Source: Muribaculaceae bacterium (GTDB taxonomy: Bacteria; Bacillota; Clostridia; Lachnospirales; Lachnospiraceae). From it: a stretch of DNA of 36,614 nucleotides. Positions 7,932 to 15,890 of this stretch are shown piece by piece; within the stretch, counting starts at the first letter, position 1, and each line of letters starts with the position of its first letter. The translations under genes were made by a program, and so were the position numbers. The notes beneath the pieces were generated by a model, which had not been told where the DNA came from, did not search any database, and saw only the letters and a list, made by a program, of their open reading frames with translations. The stretch lies in assembly GCA_023666425.1 (NCBI GenBank), contig JAMPCA010000015.1, positions 1 through 36,614 of the forward strand. The letters run 5' to 3'.

Positions 7932-9911
7932 ATGAGAAAAATAAGAGGACGCAGGTGTCTGGCGGCGGTGCTGGCCGTCATGCTGCTTGTAACGCAGGCA
8001 CGGCTGTTTGTATCCGGGCAGGAGCTGGCAGCCGGCGCAGGGGGCGGCAGTTCCATGCCGCAGGTGCAGACGAATCCCGCTTACAATGAGGCGATGGCGA
8101 AAAAGACGCTGCAGGCAATGGGAATCGTGGGAAGCAGCCAGACCTCCCCGGAGGGGCTGGCGAAGAAGGTCACAAGGCAGGTTTTTGCCAAAAAGCTGGT
8201 GGAGCTCTCCGGCTGTGACAAGAAGGCGGGAGCGGGCAGGACAAGCCTGTATGCAGACGTGAAGGCGGGCAGCGCCTATGCGCCCTACATACGAATCTGT
8301 GTAAAAAACGGCTGGATGAAGGGAAACCTGAACGGAAAGTTCCGGCCAAAATCCGCCGTCACCCTGCAGGAGGCGGTGTACGCCGTGACAGCCATGCTGG
8401 GCTATGGGGACGCTGATTTTGAGGATGGCAGGACAGAGGCGCGCATGGCATTTTACAGGGAGCATAAGCTGAACTCCAACATCAGCAGGAGCGCGAAGGA
8501 AAAGCTGACATGGCAGGATGCCATCAATCTTTTCTATAATACGCTGGTGGCGGCCACAAAGAGCGGAAGCATCTATGCGGAGACGCTGGGCTATCCGCTG
8601 GATGCAAGAGGCGATATCGACTATCTTGCGCTGACCTACAGCCAGATGGAGGGACCTGTGATCGCAGGGGACGACTGGAGGACGCAGATTCCCTTTGAGG
8701 CGGCGGGCGCGCTTGTGTACATAGACGGAAAGCAGGCCGGGGGAGAGCAGATCCGGCAGTACGACGTGCTCTATTACAACCGCAGGCTGCAGAGTATTTA
8801 TGTGTACCAGACCAGAGTGACGGGAAAGCTGACAGCGGTATCTCCCGACCGCTACCATCCGTCCTCCATCACGGTAGATGGTACGGTCTATTCCATAGAG
8901 GATCAGGCGGTGGCTTGTACGGTTTCCGCCATGGGAACTTATGAGATTGGAGATTATGTCACGGTTCTTCTGGGGCGTGAGGACGTGGCGGCGGCAGTGG
9001 GGGATCCCGGCGTGTACAACGCGCTGACGGGCGGAATCGTCGTGGCAAAAGAGGAGCGGCTGCCGATTTACACAGAATCCGGGAAAAAGGAATACTATCT
9101 CAGCGTTTTGGATACGACGGGAAGCATCAGGGAGTATCCGGTGGACAGGCTGCAGGATTACGCGCTGCAGACGCCGGTGGAGATCCTCTATTCTTACGGT
9201 CGCGCGGTCGTGCAGAAGGTGAGCCTGCGCTCTTTAAGCGGGACGGTTTCCGGGGATGCGGGAGCCTTTGCGGGTTACGGCATTGCGGAAAATGCCCGCA
9301 TCGTGGAGTACCGGGATAAGGATACCTACGGCATTGTGCCCGGGAAACGGCTGGCAGGGCTGACGATTTCATATGGAAATCTTCTCTATTATCATCTGAA
9401 TGAGAAGAACGAGATTACGGATATGGTTATTAAGGACGTTACCGGGGACAATTACACCTACGGCATCCTGTTGTCCGCCACCGAGCTTTTGGCAGAGGAA
9501 GAGGTGCCCGGGACGGCGGCGAATCCGGTTCCGGTGACAAAGGAGAAATGGTATGGAAATTACACTTACCAGATCGGGGACGGGATCAGGTCTGTGAGCA
9601 CCGAGGGCTACAGCTTTGGCCTGGAGGGCTACAAAGGCCCGGTACAGATTACAGTGAACGAACAGCAGCAGGTGACCTCAATGAAACGCCTGAACAGCTT
9701 TACGGTTTTATCTGTGACAGAGCCGACGGTTTCCGACGGGGCGGGCGCTTATATGCTGGCAGATGATTACAGTGTTTACCTAAAGGTCAAAGACGAATAC
9801 TATGCGACGACGCTTGCGAAGGTTAAGAACATTTCCGATTACACGCTCACGGCATACTACAACGGCGCTTCGGGCGGCAGGGTACGCATCATCGTTGCGG
9901 TGGCAAAGTAG
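7932..9911 (+). CDS. Exported SLH-domain protein
   Basis: A 659-residue secreted protein. The start at 7932 follows a GTGAGGA site and gives a clean signal peptide (MRKIRGRRCL then AAVLAVMLLV); the frame is open another 48 bases upstream. Residues about 50-160 match S-layer homology modules, for example SLYADVKAGSAYAPYIR, NGWMKGN and FRPKSAVTLQEA. Such modules usually anchor proteins to wall polymers. The remaining ~500 residues are a beta-rich region of repeated short strands that I do not recognise. The adaptor gene begins 14 bases after its stop, so it is the first gene of the exporter operon and may be a wall-side component of it. That partnership is inference from synteny. Confidence 0.8.
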   Translation: MRKIRGRRCLAAVLAVMLLVTQARLFVSGQELAAGAGGGSSMPQVQTNPAYNEAMAKKTLQAMGIVGSSQTSPEGLAKKVTRQVFAKKLVELSGCDKKAGAGRTSLYADVKAGSAYAPYIRICVKNGWMKGNLNGKFRPKSAVTLQEAVYAVTAMLGYGDADFEDGRTEARMAFYREHKLNSNISRSAKEKLTWQDAINLFYNTLVAATKSGSIYAETLGYPLDARGDIDYLALTYSQMEGPVIAGDDWRTQIPFEAAGALVYIDGKQAGGEQIRQYDVLYYNRRLQSIYVYQTRVTGKLTAVSPDRYHPSSITVDGTVYSIEDQAVACTVSAMGTYEIGDYVTVLLGREDVAAAVGDPGVYNALTGGIVVAKEERLPIYTESGKKEYYLSVLDTTGSIREYPVDRLQDYALQTPVEILYSYGRAVVQKVSLRSLSGTVSGDAGAFAGYGIAENARIVEYRDKDTYGIVPGKRLAGLTISYGNLLYYHLNEKNEITDMVIKDVTGDNYTYGILLSATELLAEEEVPGTAANPVPVTKEKWYGNYTYQIGDGIRSVSTEGYSFGLEGYKGPVQITVNEQQQVTSMKRLNSFTVLSVTEPTVSDGAGAYMLADDYSVYLKVKDEYYATTLAKVKNISDYTLTAYYNGASGGRVRIIVAVAK

Positions 9912-9925
9912 GAAGGAATATAAAC

Positions 9926-11560
9926 ATGAAGAAGTTTACAGAGTTTTTAAAAAAGCATAAAAAGGGTCTGATCATTCTGGCAGTTATCCTTGTGCTGGTG
10001 ATTTTTCTCGCCCGAAGCTGTGCGAAGGGAATGAGCCAGATTACCTCCATGATGGGGGATATGGCGCAGCACCCGGCAGTGCGGGATCTGACGGTGAGCA
10101 TTGCGGGCAATGGCACGATTCTGCCGAACGACCAGTATACGATCACGCCCATGGTGCAGGGGGAAATCGTGGAGGCTCCCTTTGAGGAGGGGGAGGTGGT
10201 GGAGAAGGGACAGCTTCTCTACCAGTTTTCCACGGATAACGTGAAGGACAGCATCGAGGCGGCGGAACTTGCGGTGGAGCAGGCGGCCAGCAGCCTGGAG
10301 GACGCGAAAAACAGCGAGAGGGAGAGTAAGGAGAACCTGAAGCTGACCGCGGAGGTGGAGGGCTATGTGAAGAACCTCTATGTGGAGAAGGGGGATATGG
10401 TGTCCGCCGGAATGACGGTTGCGGAGGTGTACGACAATACTACGATGGTACTGGAGCTCCCCTTCAATGATGCGGAGATTGAGGGAAAATGGACGGGGAA
10501 AAAGGCGAAGGTCTACGTCGGTGGGGAGGAGGAGCTCATCTCCGGCAGGGTGACGAAGGTGGCGGCTTACACGACCGCCATGGCGAACAATATGGTTGTC
10601 CGCTATGTGACCATCGAGGTAAAAAACCCCGGCGGTATCGGCGCGGAGACGACGGCGACAGCCTCTGTTGCGGGCGTGGACTGTAACAGCGGGGGCACTT
10701 TCCGACCGAAATCGGAGGGGACAGTGATCGCGGCCGGAAGCGGGAGGCTCGAAAACCTTTTCCTGGAGGAGGGCGCGTATCTGCACAAGGGAGACGTTTA
10801 CGCGACGCTGGAGGAGGCGTCCGGGGCGGATCCGGTGAAGAGCTACGAGTACAGCTTAAGGAGTGCCGAGAACCAGCTTGCCAGCAGTCAGAAAAATCTG
10901 GAGGATTACAGCATCACCGCGCCGATTTCCGGGACAGTGATCTCCAAGAAGGCCAAAGCGGGGGACAATATCAATGGCGCTTTTACCGGCTCGCTTGCAG
11001 TCATTTACGATCTGTCCAGGGTCAAGTTTACCATGAACGTGGACGAGCTGGATGTATTGAAAATTGCTGTCGGGCAGGAAGTGCAGGTCACGGCGGATGC
11101 GCTGGAGGGCGTGGAGATGACCGGGCACATTACCAATATCAGCTTAGAGGCGATGACGACCGGAGGCGTGACCTCCTATCCGGTGACGGTGGAGATGGAC
11201 GAGGTGGGAAATCTCCTGCCCGGCATGAATGTCTCGGCGGAGATTGTGCTCTCGGAGAAAAAGAATGTGCTGACGATTCCGACGGACGCGCTGATGCGGG
11301 GAGATGTGGTATATCTTTTGAACGGGGAGGGGCAGACCTACGACAAAGAGCTGACCTTTGAGGGCGATCCCAGCGTGCCCGTAGGCTACCACAAGGCAAG
11401 TGTGGAGACGGGTATCAGCAACAACGCCTATGTCGAGATTCTTTCGGGGCTTACGGAGGAGGACAGCGTCTATGTGCCAAGCAGCCAGACCAACGGCATG
11501 TTTATGATCAATGTAGGGGGAGATCCCTATGCGGAGGAGTCCGGTTATACAATGGAGTAA
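9926..11560 (+). CDS. MacA/HlyD-type adaptor subunit of an ABC exporter
   Basis: A 544-residue membrane-fusion protein. One N-terminal membrane anchor (about residues 13-30) is followed by paired lipoyl-type half motifs (VQGEIVEAPFEEGEVVEKGQ and SEGTVIAAGSGRLENLFLEE), helical hairpin segments with AAELAVEQAASSLEDA and SLRSAENQLASSQKNLED, and the beta-barrel portion (VDELDVLKIAVGQEVQVTA, LLPGMNVSAEIVL). It is longer than classical MacA (about 370 residues), with a duplicated lipoyl/hairpin arrangement. In Gram-positives these adaptors work with a MacB-like permease without an outer-membrane channel. It has a GGAAGG ribosome site and overlaps the ATPase region by one base if that gene starts at 11560. 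Confidence 0.88.
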   Translation: MKKFTEFLKKHKKGLIILAVILVLVIFLARSCAKGMSQITSMMGDMAQHPAVRDLTVSIAGNGTILPNDQYTITPMVQGEIVEAPFEEGEVVEKGQLLYQFSTDNVKDSIEAAELAVEQAASSLEDAKNSERESKENLKLTAEVEGYVKNLYVEKGDMVSAGMTVAEVYDNTTMVLELPFNDAEIEGKWTGKKAKVYVGGEEELISGRVTKVAAYTTAMANNMVVRYVTIEVKNPGGIGAETTATASVAGVDCNSGGTFRPKSEGTVIAAGSGRLENLFLEEGAYLHKGDVYATLEEASGADPVKSYEYSLRSAENQLASSQKNLEDYSITAPISGTVISKKAKAGDNINGAFTGSLAVIYDLSRVKFTMNVDELDVLKIAVGQEVQVTADALEGVEMTGHITNISLEAMTTGGVTSYPVTVEMDEVGNLLPGMNVSAEIVLSEKKNVLTIPTDALMRGDVVYLLNGEGQTYDKELTFEGDPSVPVGYHKASVETGISNNAYVEILSGLTEEDSVYVPSSQTNGMFMINVGGDPYAEESGYTME

Positions 11561-11574
11561 TGGCAGGAGGAGAA

Positions 11575-12294
11575 ATGGAGCCGCAGCATTTAATCGAGTT
11601 ACAGGAAATATATAAAATTTATCAGATGGGAGAGGTGCAGGTGCGGGCGAACGACGGCATCAGCTTTGCCATCGACTCCGGGGAGATGGTGGCCATCGTG
11701 GGAAAATCCGGCAGCGGCAAGTCCACGGTGATGAACATTATCGGAGCGCTGGACGTACCCACTGAGGGAAAATACTATCTGAACGGCGTGGAGGTAGGCT
11801 CTATGAGCGACGATGCGCTGGCGGAAATCCGCAACAAGCAGATTGGCTTTGTCTTTCAGCAGTATAATCTGCTCCCGAAACTGAATCTGGCAAAAAATGT
11901 CGAGCTTCCCCTTCTCTATGCGGGGGTGGGAGAGCGGGAAAGACACGCGCGTGCCCTCGCCTCGCTGGAAAAGGTGGGGCTGGGGGATATCTGGAAAAAG
12001 CTTCCCAACCAGCTTTCCGGCGGGCAGCAGCAGAGGGTGTCCATTGCGCGTGCCCTCGTGGGTCATCCCTCCCTGATTCTGGCCGACGAGCCCACGGGCG
12101 CACTGGACTCCAACACCTCGAGGGAGGTGCTGGAATTTTTGAAGGAGCTGAATGGGGAGGGCAATACCATTGTGATCATTACCCATGACAATTCGATTGC
12201 GCTGGAGGCGAAGCGCGTGATTCAGCTCTCGGACGGCAAAGTGATTTTCGACGGGAGCGCAGAGAAATACAGAGAGCGGGTGACAAGAGTATGA
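11575..12294 (+). CDS. MacB/LolD-type ABC transporter ATPase
   Basis: A 239-residue nucleotide-binding subunit. It has Walker A GKSGSGKST, Q loop in FVFQQYNLLPKLN, signature LSGGQQQR, Walker B LILADEPTGALD and the H loop IITHD. The spacing matches the LolD/MacB/FtsE group that serves FtsX-fold permeases. ATG 11575 lies 4 bases after AGGAGG. An in-frame ATG at 11560, overlapping the adaptor stop, is the alternative start and would add five residues. It overlaps the permease by four bases. The substrate is unknown; drugs, peptides or lipids are all handled by this group. Confidence 0.92.
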   Translation: MEPQHLIELQEIYKIYQMGEVQVRANDGISFAIDSGEMVAIVGKSGSGKSTVMNIIGALDVPTEGKYYLNGVEVGSMSDDALAEIRNKQIGFVFQQYNLLPKLNLAKNVELPLLYAGVGERERHARALASLEKVGLGDIWKKLPNQLSGGQQQRVSIARALVGHPSLILADEPTGALDSNTSREVLEFLKELNGEGNTIVIITHDNSIALEAKRVIQLSDGKVIFDGSAEKYRERVTRV

Positions 12295-13481
12295 GTATGC
12301 TGCAGGCATTTAAAATGGCATTTTCCAGCCTGATCGGAAACAAGCTCCGTTCGTTTCTGACCATGCTGGGAATGATTATTGGCGTGGGGGCGGTCATTGC
12401 CATGATTTCCCTGATGGACGGCATGATCGCCTATTCGATGGAATCCTTCTCCGACATGGGCGCGGACACGCTCTCGGTCTCGGTGAATCTGGCGGAGGCG
12501 GGCATGAGCCCGAGAATCTTAACGGACGACGCGATGTATGCCTTTGTGGAGGAGCATGGGGATGTTTTTTCCGCGGTACTCCCGCAAAGCAGCAGTCTGT
12601 CGGCGACCATAAAAAGCGGCGATGCGTCCATGAAAAACCAGTCCGTCTCAGGCGTCTGCGAGAATTATGCCGTCTATAATGACCGGGAAATACAGAGCGG
12701 CCGCTTTTTGTCCTATACCGATATACGGGCAAGGAATAAGGTCTGCGTGCTGGGAACCTATGTGAGCAATAAGCTTTTTGGAGGAGAAGACCCGGTGGGG
12801 CAGACCCTGCGGATTGGAAACGACAAGTATACGGTCGTGGGGCTGCTGGAGCAAAAGGACGACTCCACAGAGTATACGAGGGACGACTGTATCTACGCGC
12901 CCTACACGACGGTGGGCAGGAGCGCGGGCATCGCAAATCCCATCGCCTATACCTTAAAAATGGTGGATTCCGAGCACTCCGACGCGGCGGAGGAGCTGAT
13001 TAAGGATTATCTCTATGAATTTTATCACAGCAGCGATTACTATATGATTACCAATATGTCGAGCCTTTTGGATATGATGGAGTCCATGACCAAAGTGATG
13101 GAAAACATTCTGGTAGGCATCGCGGGAATCTCCCTTCTCGTGGCGGGAATCGGTATTATGAATATTATGCTGGTGTCCGTCAGCGAGCGGACGAAGGAGA
13201 TTGGAATTCGAAAGTCCTTAGGCGCCAGACAGCGGGATATCAAGAAACAGTTCGTCATCGAGGCGGCCGTGCTCTCCAGCATCGGCGGGGGTATCGGTAT
13301 CGTCATCGGGGGAATCGCTACCACCGCGCTGGGAAATGTCATCGGCATCAATTGCGCCCCGTCGGTGCGCGCCATCGTGCTGTCCTTCTCCGTCTCCGCC
13401 GGAATCGGCCTCCTGTTCGGCTACATGCCCGCAAAGCGTGCCGCGAAGCTTAATCCGATCGATGCGCTGCGCATGGAGTAG
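12291..13481 (+). CDS. MacB-like FtsX-fold ABC permease
   Basis: A 396-residue permease. Membrane segment one (about residues 18-45, in a context of LRSFLTMLGMIIGVGAVIAM) precedes a large extracytoplasmic domain to about residue 260. Three further membrane segments follow (about 268-292, 320-345 and 358-383), the MacB/FtsX topology. The cytoplasmic coupling motif SERTKEIGIRKSLGARQRDI is intact. It is the last gene of the operon, four-base coupled to the ATPase. No conventional terminator follows; palindromic element B begins 34 bases after the stop and may serve as one. Confidence 0.92.
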   Translation: MSMLQAFKMAFSSLIGNKLRSFLTMLGMIIGVGAVIAMISLMDGMIAYSMESFSDMGADTLSVSVNLAEAGMSPRILTDDAMYAFVEEHGDVFSAVLPQSSSLSATIKSGDASMKNQSVSGVCENYAVYNDREIQSGRFLSYTDIRARNKVCVLGTYVSNKLFGGEDPVGQTLRIGNDKYTVVGLLEQKDDSTEYTRDDCIYAPYTTVGRSAGIANPIAYTLKMVDSEHSDAAEELIKDYLYEFYHSSDYYMITNMSSLLDMMESMTKVMENILVGIAGISLLVAGIGIMNIMLVSVSERTKEIGIRKSLGARQRDIKKQFVIEAAVLSSIGGGIGIVIGGIATTALGNVIGINCAPSVRAIVLSFSVSAGIGLLFGYMPAKRAAKLNPIDALRME

Positions 13482-13514
13482 GTACATTTTGTGGCGGATT
13501 TGCAGCTTATCTGT

Positions 13515-13814
13515 GGAAGGACATTTGGGAAATCACTTGCTTCGCATATAGACGGCAGAGGCGGCCAAAAGGCTTTCGCGCTGTCTTTGTGGAGGAAAAT
13601 AGGAGTTTCTTAATGTTCTGTACAGAATCAGCGATTGCGGGACACGATGTTCCGCAAAGCCCGCACTAAGCCACGATGGCGGTTTGCGGGCGGTCGCGTA
13701 AAAGGCTGTAGTTTTCCCAGAACATTTAGAAACTCCATTTGACGGAACAGATAGCGCGAAAGCCTTTTGGCCGCCTCTGTCGTCTGCGAAGCGGTGATTT
13801 CCCAATGTCCTTCC
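13515..13814 (-). repeat. Palindromic structured element, copy B, inverted relative to copy A
   Basis: This 300-bp element fills most of the 422-base gap between the permease and DegV genes. The arms (13515-13620 and 13718-13814) are inverted repeats: both start GGAAGGACATT at the outer edge, share GAGGCGGCCAAAAGGC and GCTTTCGCGCT, and end ATGTTCTG inside. The central ~97 bases, read on the minus strand, match the copy A core over most of their length (ACGCGACCGCCCGCAA, GCCATCGTGGCT, AGTGCGGG, TTTGCGGAACATC, CCGCAATCGCTGATT). The outer arms differ from those of copy A in sequence while remaining self-complementary. No transposase or credible ORF is present. Confidence 0.88.
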
Positions 13815-13840
13815 CGGATAAGGACAATATACTTTTTTGG

Positions 13841-13869
13841 TTGACGCACAATTGCAGGATAATTATAAT
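13841..13869 (+). promoter_or_regulatory. Sigma-A promoter of the DegV gene
   Basis: TTGACG (13841-13846), a 17-base spacer and TATAAT (13864-13869), starting 26 bases after palindromic element B. The predicted leader is about 28 bases and contains GGGAGG. Confidence 0.8.
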
Positions 13870-13903
13870 GAGGATATAGTCAGAGAGTAGGGAGGATGAT
13901 TTT

Positions 13904-14794
13904 TTGACGTATCAGATTATAAGCGACAGCTCCTGCGATTTGCCGGAGGAAGTAGTAAAAGAAAAAAATATTCATGTGGTGCCGTTTTATGTATCCTTTA
14001 ACGGCACGGATTATTATAGAGAAATCACTGAGATCAGCATCCGCGATTTCTATCAGAAAATGGTCGATCAAAAAGGCGTGTATCCGAAAAGCTCCACGCC
14101 GTCCACGCAGGATTATTTTGACGCTTTTGAGGGCTGTGTGAAGAAGGATATCCCGGTGATCTGTATCTGTATTACAGAGAAATTCAGCGCCTCGTTCCGG
14201 GTGGCGGCCAGCGCGCGGGAGATGATTTTAGAGCAGTATCCCGACGCAAAGATTACGGTTATCAATTCACAGGTGGATACCGTGCTGCAGGGACTTTATA
14301 CACTGGAGGCCTGCCGTCTGCGGGACGGGGGAGCTTCTTATGAGGAGTGCATTGCGCGCCTGCAGGATATCCGCAGCTCGGGACGAATCTTTTTTACCGT
14401 GGGTAATCTGGAGTATTTGGAGCACGGCGGACGCATCGGAAAGCTCGCCGGAATCGCGGGAAAGGCTCTGGGCATAAAGCCGGTCATCACCTTAAAGGAG
14501 GGAGAGATTTTTCCTTCCGGTCTGGCGCGGACACGGAAAAAATCCATGCTACGGGTCATCGACCACCTCACGCGCTACATTGAGGAAAGCTTCCGGGACA
14601 GCAGCGAATACGAGGTCTGCATAGGTTTTGGCTATTCCCGTGAAGAAGCCGCAGAGTTTCGGGAACTCGCGCTGGAAAAGCTTGCATCTTTCGGCATCAC
14701 GGACATTCCGCTGTATCAGATTGGCGCAACCATCGGCGTTCACACAGGCCCTTATCCGCTGGGCTTTGGCATTATCAAAAAAGCGGCGGATTAA
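13904..14794 (+). CDS. DegV-family fatty acid-binding protein
   Basis: A 296-residue DegV/FakB-type protein with a TTG start. GGAGG lies 8 bases before it, and the upstream ATG (13896) is out of frame and stops at once. The family signature is clear: an N-terminal IISDSSCDLPEE, YPKSSTPSTQDYFDAFE near residue 60, SASFRVAASAREM near 100, VGNLEYLEHGGRIGKLAG near 165-185, and a C-terminal IGATIGVHTGPYPLGFG. FakB proteins present fatty acids to the kinase FakA for phosphorylation. No fakA lies nearby, and Clostridia often encode several DegV paralogues with different lipid preferences. Monocistronic, converging on the XRE-GNAT gene. Confidence 0.92.
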   Translation: MTYQIISDSSCDLPEEVVKEKNIHVVPFYVSFNGTDYYREITEISIRDFYQKMVDQKGVYPKSSTPSTQDYFDAFEGCVKKDIPVICICITEKFSASFRVAASAREMILEQYPDAKITVINSQVDTVLQGLYTLEACRLRDGGASYEECIARLQDIRSSGRIFFTVGNLEYLEHGGRIGKLAGIAGKALGIKPVITLKEGEIFPSGLARTRKKSMLRVIDHLTRYIEESFRDSSEYEVCIGFGYSREEAAEFRELALEKLASFGITDIPLYQIGATIGVHTGPYPLGFGIIKKAAD

Positions 14795-14820
14795 GGAAAT
14801 GGCAGGCGAAGCGCAGGGAA

Positions 14821-15732
14821 TTATTCCTTTGTCCAGTATCCGTCATAAGCATATCCGGTTTTTCCAATCAGTACATGCTCGGATTTGGAAAAACCGGCTT
14901 TTTTAAGAGCTTCAATTCTTTCTACAGCATATGCGGGCGCTTTGGTGAGGATGCCCGTGCAGCCCAGCAGCTCTGGTATGCGGGGCGTTATGAGGGCAAG
15001 AATTGCAGACAGCACGTCCTCTTTTTCGTGGCGGTTTCCCACATCGATCCGTAGGATTCCCATATGATCAAATGCATCTTCGGAGACACGCAGGCACAGC
15101 TCGACGGTCCCGATGACAGCGCCGGCTTTTTTGTCAGTGATGGAAAGTCTGGCAAACCAGCCGTTTTCATAGGCCGTATCCCAAAAGCGGAGAGCGTCGG
15201 CCATTCGCTCCTTTGTTTCATAGTAAAAATTATCCCCGTCACAGTTATCACTGTTAAAAAAGGGCAGGGCGTTCTTATCGCTGTAAACGGTAAGCAGGGC
15301 GTCGCAGTCCTCCTCCTTTGTGCGTCTTAATAGAAAATCTTCCCCTTCTATGACAGGGCATGTCTGATAAATATTCATGTGCATTTTCCTCCCATCCGGT
15401 CTAAAAAACGTGCTTTTTACTTTGATGTCTGCGTGACAGAATCTGCAGTAATCCTCGTTATAGCTCCCATCCGGCTCGCGGCTGATCAGGCTGTCCTCAT
15501 TTAATGGTGTTTTGCAGCATTTGCAGACAAGCTGTCTGGGAGAGCCGAGAAGGGTATTGATCGATACGTCAAATTCCCGCGACAAAAGCTTTAAGGTGTC
15601 TGTATTCGGCTGTGTTTCCCCGGTCTCCCAGCGGCTCACCGCCTGCCGCGTAACCATCATACGCTCCGCCATCTGCTCCTGCGTGAGGGCGTGTTTCTCG
15701 CGCAGAGTTTTCAGGATATCCTTTGTCTCCAT
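14821..15732 (-). CDS. XRE regulator fused to a zinc ribbon and a GNAT acetyltransferase domain
   Basis: A 303-residue three-part protein. Residues 1-65 form an XRE helix-turn-helix (LTQEQMAERMMVTRQAVSRWE, interrupted here at the standard recognition helix). Residues about 68-100 hold CKCC and YCRFC knuckles of a putative zinc-ribbon domain often found behind clostridial XRE domains. Residues about 130-300 are an Acetyltransf_3-like GNAT fold (FLLRRTKEEDCDALLTVYSD, AVIGTVELCLRV, GILRIDVGNRHEKEDVLSAI). In place of the usual RxxGxG/A acetyl-CoA loop it has NRHEKEDV, so catalysis is uncertain. The start at 15732 follows AGGAGGG. It is transcribed divergently from the MATE exporter, with promoters about 40 bases apart, so it may regulate that gene as well as itself. 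Confidence 0.85.
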   Translation of the reverse strand: METKDILKTLREKHALTQEQMAERMMVTRQAVSRWETGETQPNTDTLKLLSREFDVSINTLLGSPRQLVCKCCKTPLNEDSLISREPDGSYNEDYCRFCHADIKVKSTFFRPDGRKMHMNIYQTCPVIEGEDFLLRRTKEEDCDALLTVYSDKNALPFFNSDNCDGDNFYYETKERMADALRFWDTAYENGWFARLSITDKKAGAVIGTVELCLRVSEDAFDHMGILRIDVGNRHEKEDVLSAILALITPRIPELLGCTGILTKAPAYAVERIEALKKAGFSKSEHVLIGKTGYAYDGYWTKE

Positions 15733-15756
15733 AACCGTCCCTCCTAAAATATATTC

Positions 15757-15785
15757 ATTATACCTTAGTGTTGTATTTGCGGCAA
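15757..15785 (-). promoter_or_regulatory. Promoter of the XRE-GNAT gene
   Basis: On the minus strand TTGCCG (15785-15780), a 17-base spacer and TATAAT (15762-15757), 25 bases ahead of the start codon at 15732. Confidence 0.7.
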
Positions 15786-15822
15786 GCAACCCGTTGTTTC
15801 TGCGGCAGCGTAAATTTAGACA

Positions 15823-15851
15823 TTGACTGTGTATACGCGGGAGGCTATAAT
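15823..15851 (+). promoter_or_regulatory. Promoter of the MATE exporter
   Basis: TTGACT (15823-15828), a 17-base spacer and TATAAT (15846-15851). It is back to back with the XRE-GNAT promoter, leaving 37 bases between the two -35 boxes for a possible shared operator. Confidence 0.8.
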
Positions 15852-15890
15852 AGACTAATCTGTACTCCATCACACGAAAGGATTGAAAGC

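Noticed and set aside
7863-8858. Minus-strand open frame of 331 codons
   Set aside because: Antisense to the SLH gene, which has a signal peptide, ribosome site and domain evidence.
9947-10786. Minus-strand open frame of 279 codons
   Set aside because: Antisense to the adaptor gene; His/Arg/Leu-rich composition typical of a shadow frame.
7534-13814. The two palindromic elements as a CRISPR array or ordinary IS pair
   Set aside because: There are only two copies, 6 kb apart, with no spacers, no transposase and no target-site duplication that I could find.
13533-13849. Small minus-strand open frames inside palindromic element B
   Set aside because: They run through the repeat arms and core without ribosome sites and do not match the frames in copy A over their full length.
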